Shown here: positions 25,560-33,713 of the stretch, piece by piece
Numbering within the stretch: position 1 is the stretch's first letter
Layout: each line of letters begins with the position of its first letter
Assembly (NCBI RefSeq): GCF_024808255.1
Contig: NZ_JANTYS010000023.1
Location: 54,820 to 96,407 of the forward strand
Source: Mucilaginibacter dorajii
GTDB taxonomy: Bacteria; Bacteroidota; Bacteroidia; Sphingobacteriales; Sphingobacteriaceae
Reading direction: 5' to 3'
Length of the DNA stretch: 41,588 nucleotides
Made by a program: the position numbers and the translations under genes
The notes under the pieces: model-generated
Database searches by the model: none
Told to the model about the DNA's origin: nothing
What the model saw: the letters and a program-made list of their open reading frames with translations, nothing else

Positions 25560-26096
25560 TTGAGCAATACATCAGCAGAATACGACGCCGTAATTAATAA
25601 CTGTAAGGGCCTTTTTATGAAAAAGACCCGCGACTATGGTACCGCCTGGCGCATCCTTAGGCCGCAATCCATCACCGACCAGATTTTTATTAAAGCGCAA
25701 CGCATCCGCACGCTCGAAGAAAAAAAGGTATCTAAAGTTGGCGACGATGTTACCGGCGAATATGTTGGTATAGTGAATTATTGCGTTATAGCCATGATGC
25801 AGCTGGATAGCACCGCCGATACGCCTACCGAGCTTGCCGTTAATCACGTTGAAAAAATGTTTGACGAAAAGGTATTGGAAACCAAGGAACTGATGTTTGC
25901 CAAAAATCATGATTACGGCGAGGCCTGGCGCGATATGCGGGTAAGCTCGTTAACAGACCTGATACTGATGAAGCTGTTGCGTGTAAAACAAATTGAAGAT
26001 AACAAAGGCTTAACCGAAGCATCAGAAGGGGTAAAAGCCAACTACCAGGACATGCTCAATTACTCGGTATTTGCACTTATAAAATTAGGATACTAA
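25560..26096 (+). CDS. DUF1599-domain protein
   Basis: 178 residues starting at TTG (25560), the only start that preserves the family N terminus (SNTSAEYDAVINNCKGLFMKKTRDYGTAWRI). The domain is repeated in the chain: KTRDYGTAWR near residue 22 and KNHDYGEAWRDMR near residue 118, as in other members. DUF1599 proteins are conserved in Bacteroidota and are probably small soluble all-helical proteins, similar in type to nucleotide hydrolases; the function is not known. It is one base upstream of the DoxX gene, which starts at 26098. Confidence 0.85.
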   Translation: MSNTSAEYDAVINNCKGLFMKKTRDYGTAWRILRPQSITDQIFIKAQRIRTLEEKKVSKVGDDVTGEYVGIVNYCVIAMMQLDSTADTPTELAVNHVEKMFDEKVLETKELMFAKNHDYGEAWRDMRVSSLTDLILMKLLRVKQIEDNKGLTEASEGVKANYQDMLNYSVFALIKLGY

Positions 26097-26097
26097 T

Positions 26098-27249
26098 ATG
26101 AAAAACGGCCTCATTTGGTTTTGCAGAATAGCGGTAGGCTTGTTATTTATATTTTCGGGCCTAATAAAAGCCAACGACCCGCTGGGCTTCTCTTATAAAC
26201 TGGAAGAATACTTCGAGGTTTTTCATATTACATTTTTAAACAACCTGGCACTTACGTCGGCCATTTTACTTTGCGCGCTTGAAATGTTGCTGGGTTTTGC
26301 CCTGCTTATTGGCGTGCGCGCTGTAAAAGTTGCGTGGGGCCTGCTGCTGCTTATTATATTTTTTGGCTTTTTAACTTTTTACTCAGCCTTTTTCAAAGTG
26401 GTGCAAACCTGTGGTTGTTTTGGCGATGCAATTCCGCTTACGCCATGGCAATCATTTAGTAAGGATATGGTACTGCTGGTTTTAGTGGCCGTATTGTTTG
26501 TAAACCGCAAAGCTATTAAACCATTATTCAGTGCCAAAACAGGTGATAAATGGCTGATTGGTGCCGCCGTATTTTCGGTAGGGTTTGGGTTATTTACCTA
26601 TAACTTTATGCCTTTTGTTGATTTTTTACCTTACAAGATAGGGGCCAATATTGCCGAAGAAATGAAAACGCCGCCGGGCGCGCCACAGGATGTTTTCGAA
26701 CTTACCTATCATCTTAAAAATAAAAAAACAGGTGCTACCAAGGTAATGAACGATAAGGATTACCTGAGCACTAATATTTGGAAGGATACCAATTGGGAAG
26801 TAGTTGGCGACCCGGAAAATAAGCTGATCAAAAAAGGCTTTGAACCCAAAATTCGCGACCTGGCCATCCAGGATGCGCAGCGGAACGATTATACCAAGGA
26901 ACTGCTTTCAAGCCCGTATTACAGCCTTATCATTGTAGCTTACGATCTGGATAAAACCAACGATGACGCTATAAACCGATTAAATGCATTGGCCATAAAC
27001 GCTACGCAAAATTTTAATATCCGTACCATATTGCTTACTTCAAATGCTGCCCCAAGTGCCGAGGCATTTGCCAAAGCGCATAAACTGGTAAGCGAAATTT
27101 TTTATGCCGATGGCGTACCCCTTAAAACCATGATCCGCTCAAACCCGGGACTGATACTGTTAAGGAATGGTGTTATCATAAATAAATGGCATTACCACTC
27201 GGCACCTAAGTACGATGACCTGGTTAAAAAATATTTTCAGCAGCAATAA
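26098..27249 (+). CDS. DoxX/BT_3928-type membrane protein with thioredoxin-like tail
   Basis: 383 residues. Residues ~1-140 form the DoxX/MauE-type four-helix unit (RIAVGLLFIFSGLIKANDPLGFSYKLEEYFE), with the redox-like pair C105-G-C107 in VVQTCGCFGD. A fifth helix (~150-175) and a periplasmic region follow. The last ~120 residues resemble a thioredoxin fold (YYSLIIVAYDLDKTND, RSNPGLILLRNGVIINKW) but lack a CxxC motif. The BT_3928 type is conserved with DUF1599 in Bacteroidota, suggesting a shared pathway, unidentified. It follows DUF1599 by one base. Confidence 0.88.
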   Translation: MKNGLIWFCRIAVGLLFIFSGLIKANDPLGFSYKLEEYFEVFHITFLNNLALTSAILLCALEMLLGFALLIGVRAVKVAWGLLLLIIFFGFLTFYSAFFKVVQTCGCFGDAIPLTPWQSFSKDMVLLVLVAVLFVNRKAIKPLFSAKTGDKWLIGAAVFSVGFGLFTYNFMPFVDFLPYKIGANIAEEMKTPPGAPQDVFELTYHLKNKKTGATKVMNDKDYLSTNIWKDTNWEVVGDPENKLIKKGFEPKIRDLAIQDAQRNDYTKELLSSPYYSLIIVAYDLDKTNDDAINRLNALAINATQNFNIRTILLTSNAAPSAEAFAKAHKLVSEIFYADGVPLKTMIRSNPGLILLRNGVIINKWHYHSAPKYDDLVKKYFQQQ

Positions 27250-27267
27250 ATTGCTTAATTTTAATTT

Positions 27268-28902
27268 ATGAAGATCACCCGGCTGGAATTAAAAAATTTT
27301 AAGCGTTTTGACGATTTAACCATCGATATGACGTCATTGGCGCAACCAGCTAAATTGGTGTTGCTGATTGGTACAAATGGGTCTGGGAAATCTTCGGTGT
27401 TTGATGCATTGGAAGCAATTAATAAACATTCAAAGCATACTACTATTAGTAGAACTGAATTGAGTTATTATAAAAAAGATATAAATAAAAACTATGAGAT
27501 TGAGTTTACTAACTCATTAAATAAGGTTTACTCACTTGTATCTGGTAATTACGATGGCGTTAATTTAGGTAACTCATTTTATGGTAGAACAAGTATTAGA
27601 CAGGTTCCAAAATTAACGAGAACTTCTTTAGGGCAGAGTCAGTTCTCGTTTGAGAATGACTCTGATAGACCTAAGTCATTCATTGATCGTGATAATCGCT
27701 TTGAAAATGACATAGAAAAGGTAACATCTTCAATTTTAACAGATGTATTCAAGGGCAATAGTTCTACTGAAGAAATAAAAGAAAGTTACATATCTCCTAT
27801 TAATAAAGCTCTTGAAAATATCTTTGTTTTAGATGAAACTATTGGAATTAAATTAGTCTCAATTAAACCTCCGTTAGATGGGAATATATCGGAAATCCTA
27901 TTTAAAAAAGGGACGTCGGAAATTCCATATGATTATCTGAGCAGCGGTGAAAAGGAAATCTTTAATATTCTGCTTAACCTTCTTGTTCGTAAAGAATATT
28001 TCCAAGATACTATATACTTTTTAGACGAGATAGACCTGCATCTAAATACCCAGCTTCAAAAAAATCTGCTTAAAGAAATCACGGAAAACTGGATTCCTGA
28101 TAGTTGTCAACTTTGGACAGCCAGTCATTCGTTAGGTTTTATTGAATATGCCAATGAAGCTGAACACGCCTCCATTATTGACCTGGATAATTTGAACTTT
28201 GATTTACCGCAGGTTATCCATCCATCACCCAAAAAGAATTTCGATATTTTTGAGATAGCCGTAAGCAAGGAGTTTTTGGCCAACCTCTTTCAAGGTAAAC
28301 GCATAATTTTCTCCGAAAATACAGATACGCCTTTGTATAATAATCTAAGTGTCGAAAACACGATATTTTTTAATGCGGTAGATAAGTTAGACGTTTTTTA
28401 TAAAACAAAAAATAATCCATCATATGATGGATTAGCTGATAGGGATTACTTGTCAGATGAGGAACGGACAGAGATCATGGGGCTTTATCCTAATTTTTAT
28501 CTACTTCACTATTATTCCATAGAAAACTATCTTTTTCATCCAGACAACCTTGATGGATATTACAAAGCGCTAAATAAAGCTTTTAATAAAGAAAGTTACA
28601 AGGCCTCAATTAAAGCCGAAGGGTTGGCTGTTAGGGATAAAATTATACTTGGTTTGGCCGGCGCAAGAGGCGGTTACCCTTTTTATAAAGAGAATGCTTA
28701 TGCCCCAAAACTGAAAGCTTTTAGAGCTAACTCAGAAGCCGTATTGGCAATGTTTGACAGCAATGATTTTGATACCTTTTACAAGGTTTTTCCCGCTAAA
28801 GATTATGGTACCGAAATAAAAGAACGTCAAAACTTAAATCCAGCAGATTTGGCTCAAACGCAATGGTTTAAAGCGAAAATCAAAGAGGTATTGGTAAAAT
28901 GA
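27268..28902 (+). CDS. ATPase-Toprim/DUF4435-like fusion protein, candidate anti-phage gene
   Basis: 544 residues. Residues 1-310 form an ABC/RecF-type ATPase (AAA_15/AAA_21): LELKNFKRF, Walker A GTNGSGKS (35-42), signature LSSGEKE (224-230), Walker B YFLDEIDLHL (250-259) and H287 (TASHS) as the H-loop. The C-terminal ~230 residues show a Toprim-like order: E350 (IIFSENTDTPLYNNL), D391-R-D393 (GLADRDYLSDEER) and E419-N (YYSIENYLFHPD), resembling DUF4435. PARIS systems pair such an ATPase (AriA) with a DUF4435 nuclease (AriB), and fused forms are known; the OLD class is the other option. Bases 27421-27540 are 22.5% G+C (27 of 120), against 26 of 60 at 26881-26940, a sign of transfer. It overlaps the permease by 4 bp. 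Confidence 0.75.
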   Translation: MKITRLELKNFKRFDDLTIDMTSLAQPAKLVLLIGTNGSGKSSVFDALEAINKHSKHTTISRTELSYYKKDINKNYEIEFTNSLNKVYSLVSGNYDGVNLGNSFYGRTSIRQVPKLTRTSLGQSQFSFENDSDRPKSFIDRDNRFENDIEKVTSSILTDVFKGNSSTEEIKESYISPINKALENIFVLDETIGIKLVSIKPPLDGNISEILFKKGTSEIPYDYLSSGEKEIFNILLNLLVRKEYFQDTIYFLDEIDLHLNTQLQKNLLKEITENWIPDSCQLWTASHSLGFIEYANEAEHASIIDLDNLNFDLPQVIHPSPKKNFDIFEIAVSKEFLANLFQGKRIIFSENTDTPLYNNLSVENTIFFNAVDKLDVFYKTKNNPSYDGLADRDYLSDEERTEIMGLYPNFYLLHYYSIENYLFHPDNLDGYYKALNKAFNKESYKASIKAEGLAVRDKIILGLAGARGGYPFYKENAYAPKLKAFRANSEAVLAMFDSNDFDTFYKVFPAKDYGTEIKERQNLNPADLAQTQWFKAKIKEVLVK

Positions 28903-29957
28903 TCAGCTACCTCATCCGCAAGTTATTTTACGGCTTAGCAGTTATGCTGGGCGTGGTGTTGGTGGTTTTTTTTCTGTTTAATATTTTACCAGTCGATCCC
29001 GCCCGGATGACGCAGGGGCAACGCGCCGATGTACAATCGTTACAGGCAGTGCGTAAAGAGTTTGGGTTGGATAAACCCGTAACTACTCAGTTTGCTTATT
29101 ACCTCAATGATCTTTCGCCCATAGGCATCCACCTGAATACAGCCGAAGAACGGCAACGGTATAATTATGCAAAACTATTCGCGGTTAGTGATGCCAAGGT
29201 TATCGCTATAAAGTGGCCTTACCTGCGTCGCTCCTATCAAACCCGTAAGGATGTGGCCAGCCTGCTGTTGGAGGTGATTCCTAATACATTGGTGTTAGCC
29301 ACAACGGCCATGATCTTTGCCATTGTTATCGGTGTGTTTTTGGGCGTGGTAAGTGCTGTAAATAAAGATACCTGGATTGATAAACTGGCTATCGGCTTTT
29401 CTACACTGGGTATTTCGGCTCCCTCATTTTTCGCAGGCATCATTATCGCCTGGATCTTTGGTTTTGAGCTGAGTAAATACACCGGCCTCAATATGTCTGG
29501 CAGTTTATACAGTTACGATCCTTTTAAAGGTGAGGTCATCGATATCAAAAACCTCATCTTGCCCATGATTACCCTTGGCTTGCGCCCGTTGGCCATTATT
29601 GTGCAGCTTACCCGCAATGCCATGTTGGATGTGTTGGGGCAGGATTATATCCGTACCGCTAAAGCCAAGGGATTAAGTAATAGTGCCATCATCTATCGCC
29701 ATGCGCTTAAGAATGCCTTGAACCCGGTAATTACCGCTATTGCCAACTGGTTTGCCTCGCTGCTTGCCGGATCATTCTTTGTAGAGTACATTTTTGGCTA
29801 CAACGGCCTGGGCAAAGCCACGGTTGATGCGCTGGAAATGTCTGACTTCCCGGTGGTGATGGGCTCCATACTTTTCATCGCGTTTATTTTTGTGGTGATC
29901 AGTATTTTGGTGGATATTATTTATGTTTGGATAGATCCAAGAGTGAAGTTGAGTTAA
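28899..29957 (+). CDS. ABC transporter permease, OppB/DppB type
   Basis: 352 residues with about 6 membrane helices, the typical length for a peptide/nickel-type binding-protein-dependent permease. The N-terminal MISYLIRKLFYGLAVMLGVVLVVFFLFNILPVDPAR and the late EAA-loop region (HALKNALNPVITAIANWFASLLAGSFFVEYIFGYNGLGK) are both characteristic. The usual second permease, ATPases and binding protein are not in the window, so this is an orphan subunit, as in some other Bacteroidota. Its ATG overlaps the end of the ATPase-Toprim gene (ATGA). Confidence 0.9.
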   Translation: MISYLIRKLFYGLAVMLGVVLVVFFLFNILPVDPARMTQGQRADVQSLQAVRKEFGLDKPVTTQFAYYLNDLSPIGIHLNTAEERQRYNYAKLFAVSDAKVIAIKWPYLRRSYQTRKDVASLLLEVIPNTLVLATTAMIFAIVIGVFLGVVSAVNKDTWIDKLAIGFSTLGISAPSFFAGIIIAWIFGFELSKYTGLNMSGSLYSYDPFKGEVIDIKNLILPMITLGLRPLAIIVQLTRNAMLDVLGQDYIRTAKAKGLSNSAIIYRHALKNALNPVITAIANWFASLLAGSFFVEYIFGYNGLGKATVDALEMSDFPVVMGSILFIAFIFVVISILVDIIYVWIDPRVKLS

Positions 29958-29960
29958 TTG

Positions 29961-30001
29961 AGGAGCAAGGATTTTTGGACAAAGGAGCAAGGACTTTTGG
30001 A
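29961..30001. repeat. Two 19-bp direct repeats (AGGAGCAAGGAyTTTTGGA)
   Basis: Copies begin at 29961 and 29983 with one mismatch (T/C) and a 22-bp period. A weaker third copy (GTGGACAAAGGACGAAAAC) follows near 30022. It is a simple intergenic repeat between the permease and aroK. Confidence 0.6.
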
Positions 30002-30078
30002 GGTGGCGGACTATTAGACTTGTGGACAAAGGACGAAAACAATTAAAAGCCTAAAGCTTTTTGCTTAATAAAAATGTT

Positions 30079-30585
30079 ATGAAGTACTTTTTAGTCGGGT
30101 TTATGGGCTGTGGTAAAACCACGTGGAGCCGTAAGCTGGCTGCCAAATTAGGCTATGAATTTATTGATCTTGACCACGCACTTGAAGAGCAGATGGGCAT
30201 GAGCATTGCCGAATATTTTTCGAGTTTTGGCGAGGATGCCTTTCGCAAACTGGAATCGGATGTGTTGAAACAAACTAAATATCCCGAAAACGTGGTGGTA
30301 TCCACAGGCGGTGGTTTACCCTGTTTTTTCGACCATATGGAATGGATGAACAGCAACGGTAAAACGCTTTACATTAAACTATCGCCAAAAACACTGGCCG
30401 ATAGGCTGGAGAACAGCAAAACCATACGCCCTGTATTGCAAGGCAAAAAAGGCGATGAGCTTGTTGAGTTTATCACCGGTAAACTGGCCGAGCGTGAAAG
30501 CTTTTACCTGCAGGCTCATCACCATGTTGATGGCATCGATATGTCGGTGGAGAAGCTGGAGGGGGCAATTAACAGTGCAGGGTAG
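30079..30585 (+). CDS. aroK: Shikimate kinase
   Basis: 168 residues from the ATG at 30079; an in-frame TTG at 30061 would add six residues but the typical start is KYFLVGFMGCGKTT. The P-loop is G10-C-G-K-T-T15, shikimate contacts are D30-L-D32, VSTGGGLP, and the lid has RPVLQGK. It phosphorylates shikimate with ATP in aromatic amino-acid synthesis; it is cytosolic. It stands alone after the permease with a 121-bp gap carrying simple repeats. Confidence 0.94.
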   Translation: MKYFLVGFMGCGKTTWSRKLAAKLGYEFIDLDHALEEQMGMSIAEYFSSFGEDAFRKLESDVLKQTKYPENVVVSTGGGLPCFFDHMEWMNSNGKTLYIKLSPKTLADRLENSKTIRPVLQGKKGDELVEFITGKLAERESFYLQAHHHVDGIDMSVEKLEGAINSAG

Positions 30586-30716
30586 AATAAGCGTAATTTA
30601 TTTTTCAACGTAGAGACGCCCGATTTGCAAGCAGGAGCAGGAACCGCATGTAATGCGCCTCTACATAAAAAACTTTAAAAAAGGTATACTGAATTTTATA
30701 AACCTGATCGTTTACC

Positions 30717-31547
30717 ATGCACCGCATCGAAGTAAAACATCTTTTTAAACCTTTGGATGATGAGCTGATAGCATTGCTTGAATCCCTGACGCCCGAAGAT
30801 TGGGATAAACAAACCGTTGCCAAAGCCTGGAAAGTTAAAGATGTAGTTGCGCACTTGTTAGATGGCAACATCCGCCTGCTCTCCCTTCAGCGCGACAGGT
30901 ATTTTGGTGAACAACTACCCGCCATTAATGCCTATCAGGATCTTGTGGACTGGCTTAATAAACTTAATGGAGACTGGGTTGCGGCTGCAAAAAGGATTAG
31001 TCCGGGTGTGTTGATCTTGTTATTAAAAGCAACTGCCGATCTTTGTACTGCTTATTATGAAGCATTAAACCCGGATGATACAGCCATCTTCGCGGTTAGC
31101 TGGGCTGGCGAAGAGGAAAGCCTGAACTGGATGCACCTTGCCCGCGAATACACCGAAAGGTGGCATCACCAACAACAGATCAGGGAAGCAACCGGCCGGG
31201 ATGGCGTCATGACAAGGGAATATTATTACCCTGTTATCGATACGTTTTTCAGGGCCCTGCCTTTTACTTTTAAAAATGTGGAAGCCGCAACGGGTACAAT
31301 CATCAAAATTACTATTACTACCGATATTGGAGGTAACTGGTATCTGCAAAAACAAAGCGATGGCTGGCAGCTGGTATCTAAGACACCTACATATCAGTTT
31401 GATGCTACTGTAAGCATCCCGCCGCAAATTTCATGGAAACTGTTTTCAAAAAGCATCCGCCCGGATGAGATCATTAGCCAGGTAATAATAACCGGTGATA
31501 CAAACCTGGCCGGGCAGGTGCTTCATATGGTTTCGGTGATGGCTTAG
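30717..31547 (+). CDS. DinB/MDMPI-fold protein (maleylpyruvate-isomerase-like N-terminal domain)
   Basis: 276 residues. The four-helix DinB/YfiT-like fold is seen in ELIALLESLTPEDWDKQTVAKAWKVKDVVAHLLDG, with metal-ligand candidates H46 (VVAHLLDG), E144 and H150/H151 (REYTERWHHQQQI). The C-terminal ~110 residues are a beta-rich, SCP2-like domain (YQFDATVSIPPQISWKLFSK). In actinobacteria such enzymes use mycothiol; Bacteroidota make bacillithiol instead, so a thiol-transferase role would use another thiol. The true substrate is unknown. It is convergent with the small membrane gene (4-bp overlap). Confidence 0.85.
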   Translation: MHRIEVKHLFKPLDDELIALLESLTPEDWDKQTVAKAWKVKDVVAHLLDGNIRLLSLQRDRYFGEQLPAINAYQDLVDWLNKLNGDWVAAAKRISPGVLILLLKATADLCTAYYEALNPDDTAIFAVSWAGEEESLNWMHLAREYTERWHHQQQIREATGRDGVMTREYYYPVIDTFFRALPFTFKNVEAATGTIIKITITTDIGGNWYLQKQSDGWQLVSKTPTYQFDATVSIPPQISWKLFSKSIRPDEIISQVIITGDTNLAGQVLHMVSVMA

Positions 31548-31729
31548 GCCTCGTCTTTGGTGTTGCGTACGAGGCTAATTCCCGTAAAGAAAAACAATAA
31601 TGATATAATACCAACTACAACTAAGGTAGTGGTTTGGCCGTGGTGATTGATGATATCAACCCCTGTGTAAATTAAGCCAATGATACCCAACACGGTAAGT
31701 ATGGCTCCGAAAGTGCGTTTTAAGTTCAT
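31544..31729 (-). CDS. Small two-helix membrane protein
   Basis: 61 residues from the ATG at 31729 (MNLKRTFGAILTVLGIIGLIYTGVDIINHHGQTTTLVVVGIISLLFFFTGISLVRNTKDEA in outline): two hydrophobic helices with a short His-containing loop. A longer in-frame start at 31777 exists but adds an unlikely N-terminal piece. The family is unrecognised; small proteins of this shape with the start MNLKRTFGAIL are common in Sphingobacteriaceae. Its end overlaps the convergent DinB-fold gene by 4 bp. Confidence 0.7.
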   Translation of the reverse strand: MNLKRTFGAILTVLGIIGLIYTGVDIINHHGQTTTLVVVGIISLLFFFTGISLVRNTKDEA

Positions 31730-31820
31730 GATAACGGTTGCTGTTTTATAAAGCATTTGTATAAAAACAAATAACACTCCAAATATTTGTCTACATTTAT
31801 TTAAATAAACAAATCACCTT

Positions 31821-32759
31821 ATGACCGGACAAATCATCACTTTTATTATTGTATTTATTTTATTGGTAATTGTCTTTTCCTCGTTTGTGTCTGTAAAACA
31901 GGGCACAATAGTGGTAATTACCGTATTTGGCAAGTACCGCCGCATTCTTACACCGGGGCTTAACTTTAAGCTGCCATTTATTGAAAACATCTATTCTAAA
32001 ATATCCATCCAGAACCGCTCTGTCGAACTGGAGTTTCAGGCCGTAACGTTTGACCAGGCCAATGTATATTTTAAAGCCATGCTGCTGTACTCGGTATTGG
32101 ATCAGCAGGAAGAAACCATTAAAAACGTAGCCTTTAAGTTTGTGGACGAGCGTAACCTGATGCAGGCCCTGATCCGTACGGTTGAAGGTTCTATTCGCGC
32201 GTTTGTTGCTACCAAGCGCCAAAGCGAGGTATTGATTTTACGCCGCGATATTGTAGAGCACGTAAAAGAGCAATTGGATGTGATACTGGAAGGCTGGGGT
32301 TACCACCTGCAGGACCTGCAATTGAATGATATCACTTTTGACGATGTGATCATGAAATCAATGAGCCAGGTTGTGGCATCAAACAACCTGAAAGCCGCCG
32401 CCGAAAACGAGGGCCAGGCTTTATTGATCACCAAAACCAAAGCGGCCGAGGCCGAAGGTAATGCCATCAAAATTTCGGCCCAGGCCGAGCGTGAAGCTGC
32501 ACAGTTACGTGGCCAGGGTATTGCTTTGTTCCGCGAGGAAGTTGCACGTGGTATGACAGTGGCTGCCAAAGAAATGGCCGGTGCCAATATGGATACCTCG
32601 GTAATCCTGTTTACCATGTGGACAGAATCTATCAAACACTTCTCTGAAAACTCAAAAGGGAACGTGATTTTCCTTGATGGGTCAACCGATCAGATGCAAC
32701 ACACGTTAAAAGAAATGATGGCTTTAAACCTTTTACATACCGACAACGTCAAAAAGTAA
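31821..32759 (+). CDS. SPFH/band-7 family protein (stomatin/HflK-like)
   Basis: 312 residues. One N-terminal membrane helix (IITFIIVFILLVIVFSSFVSV) precedes the SPFH domain (~25-190: VKQGTIVVITVFGKYRRILTPGLNFKLPFIENIY). A long Ala/Glu/Lys-rich helix (~200-260: AAAENEGQALLITKTKAAEAEGNAIKISAQAEREAA), typical of oligomer-forming prohibitin-like proteins, follows. It probably sits in membrane microdomains as a scaffold. The 19-bp gap to the DUF922 gene suggests one transcript. Confidence 0.93.
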   Translation: MTGQIITFIIVFILLVIVFSSFVSVKQGTIVVITVFGKYRRILTPGLNFKLPFIENIYSKISIQNRSVELEFQAVTFDQANVYFKAMLLYSVLDQQEETIKNVAFKFVDERNLMQALIRTVEGSIRAFVATKRQSEVLILRRDIVEHVKEQLDVILEGWGYHLQDLQLNDITFDDVIMKSMSQVVASNNLKAAAENEGQALLITKTKAAEAEGNAIKISAQAEREAAQLRGQGIALFREEVARGMTVAAKEMAGANMDTSVILFTMWTESIKHFSENSKGNVIFLDGSTDQMQHTLKEMMALNLLHTDNVKK

Positions 32760-32778
32760 AATGTTTAACCCCTGATTA

Positions 32779-33330
32779 ATGGAAATAAAATTGCTGAAGT
32801 GGATTGGCGTAACAGCCTTGTGTTTAATAACCTTTGGCGCGAAAGCGCAGCAATACCAGCAGTATCACCAACTAACTGCTAATGATTTTTGGGGCACGCC
32901 GCGGGCAAATGCCGGCGGCGTTGTTGCCTATACCAATTGCACTATCGATTTTAAATACCAGGCCAGTAACCGAAACGGCTATTACCTTATTAATGCCACG
33001 GTAAACCTGTTATTAAATAACAACAAATCATGGCTGGATAGAAGCCGTGTAACCTCACAGGCCCAGCTTGCCGAGATCCTGAAGCACGAGCAAGGCCATT
33101 ACCTGATAGCTTACCTGGAGCAACAGGAACTTTTACGCCAGATAAGTAAAACCCGCTTTAGCTACAACTACAAATACGAGGCGATGGAACTGTTTAACCG
33201 CATCGACGCCAAATACAAACAACTCAACAGCGATTACGACGAGGATACCCAACACATGACCAACCGCCAGCAACAACGCAGTTGGGATCTTTATTTTAAG
33301 AAAAGACTGGAGTTTGAGCCCGAGGGGTAG
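32779..33330 (+). CDS. DUF922 secreted putative metalloprotease
   Basis: 183 residues with a signal peptide (MEIKLLKWIGVTALCLITFGAKAQ). The DUF922 domain carries a zinc-protease-like HEQGH (H103, E104, H107 in LKHEQGHYLIA), after ANDFWGTPRAN, typical for the family. It is thus a periplasmic candidate peptidase, although the family's activity is inference. It is 19 bp behind the SPFH gene. A repeat element starts directly after the stop. Confidence 0.85.
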   Translation: MEIKLLKWIGVTALCLITFGAKAQQYQQYHQLTANDFWGTPRANAGGVVAYTNCTIDFKYQASNRNGYYLINATVNLLLNNNKSWLDRSRVTSQAQLAEILKHEQGHYLIAYLEQQELLRQISKTRFSYNYKYEAMELFNRIDAKYKQLNSDYDEDTQHMTNRQQQRSWDLYFKKRLEFEPEG

Positions 33331-33713
33331 GCAGCCTCACCTAAACAGCGAAGCTTTCATGGGGGCCAAAAGAGCAAATTAGAATACAATTAAAGTCCTC
33401 TCCAAAAGGGCTACCGTGTGTACACATCTTTTTTATTAAAGAAAAATGTCATTTCGATAGAGCAGTGGGGCAAAAAGCGAGGGGCGAAAGAGAAATCTTC
33501 GACGCCCTGCATGGCCGAATGTCCGCTTTTACAAGATTTCTCCTTACCTCCTGAGCGCAATCCCCCGCAGGTTCGTTCGAAATGACAACGTTTTTGTTTA
33601 GTGATAAGATTCTAAAAGATGTGTACACACAGTAGTCCCAAAGGAGAGTACTTTAATTTGCGTGTGGCTTTTATTTCATTCAAAAAACTCCCTTTAGGGA
33701 CTGGGGGCTTCAC
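33331..33713. repeat. Compound repeat region: AGCC-type element interrupted by a nested element
   Basis: The outer sequence begins GCAGCCTCACCTAAACAGCG and AAGCTTTCATG, matching copy 1 at 5280, and continues to AAAGTCCTCTCC. Its right end, ACTCCCTTTAGGGACTGG then GGGCTTC, directly abuts the stop codon of the M13 gene at 33714. The two arms around the nested element (AATTAAAGTcCTCTCC and, inverted, AATTAAAGTACTCTCC) match. The gap of 383 bp has no coding content. Confidence 0.75.
33416..33630. mobile_element. 215-bp MITE-like element with perfect 17-bp terminal inverted repeats
   Basis: Left end GTGTGTACACATCTTTT (33416-33432) and right end AAAAGATGTGTACACAC (33614-33630) are exact inverted copies. 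Inside lies another hairpin family (33447-33587) with TGTCATTTCGA at one side and TTCGAAATGACA at the other and GAGAAATCTT/AAGATTTCTC in between. No transposase. It sits inside the loop of the AGCC-type element. Other copies were not found in the window, so mobility is inference from the ends. Confidence 0.6.

Noticed and set aside
30605..30871. Minus-strand 88-residue frame
   Set aside because: Overlaps the start of the DinB-fold gene in antisense and has no recognisable domain.
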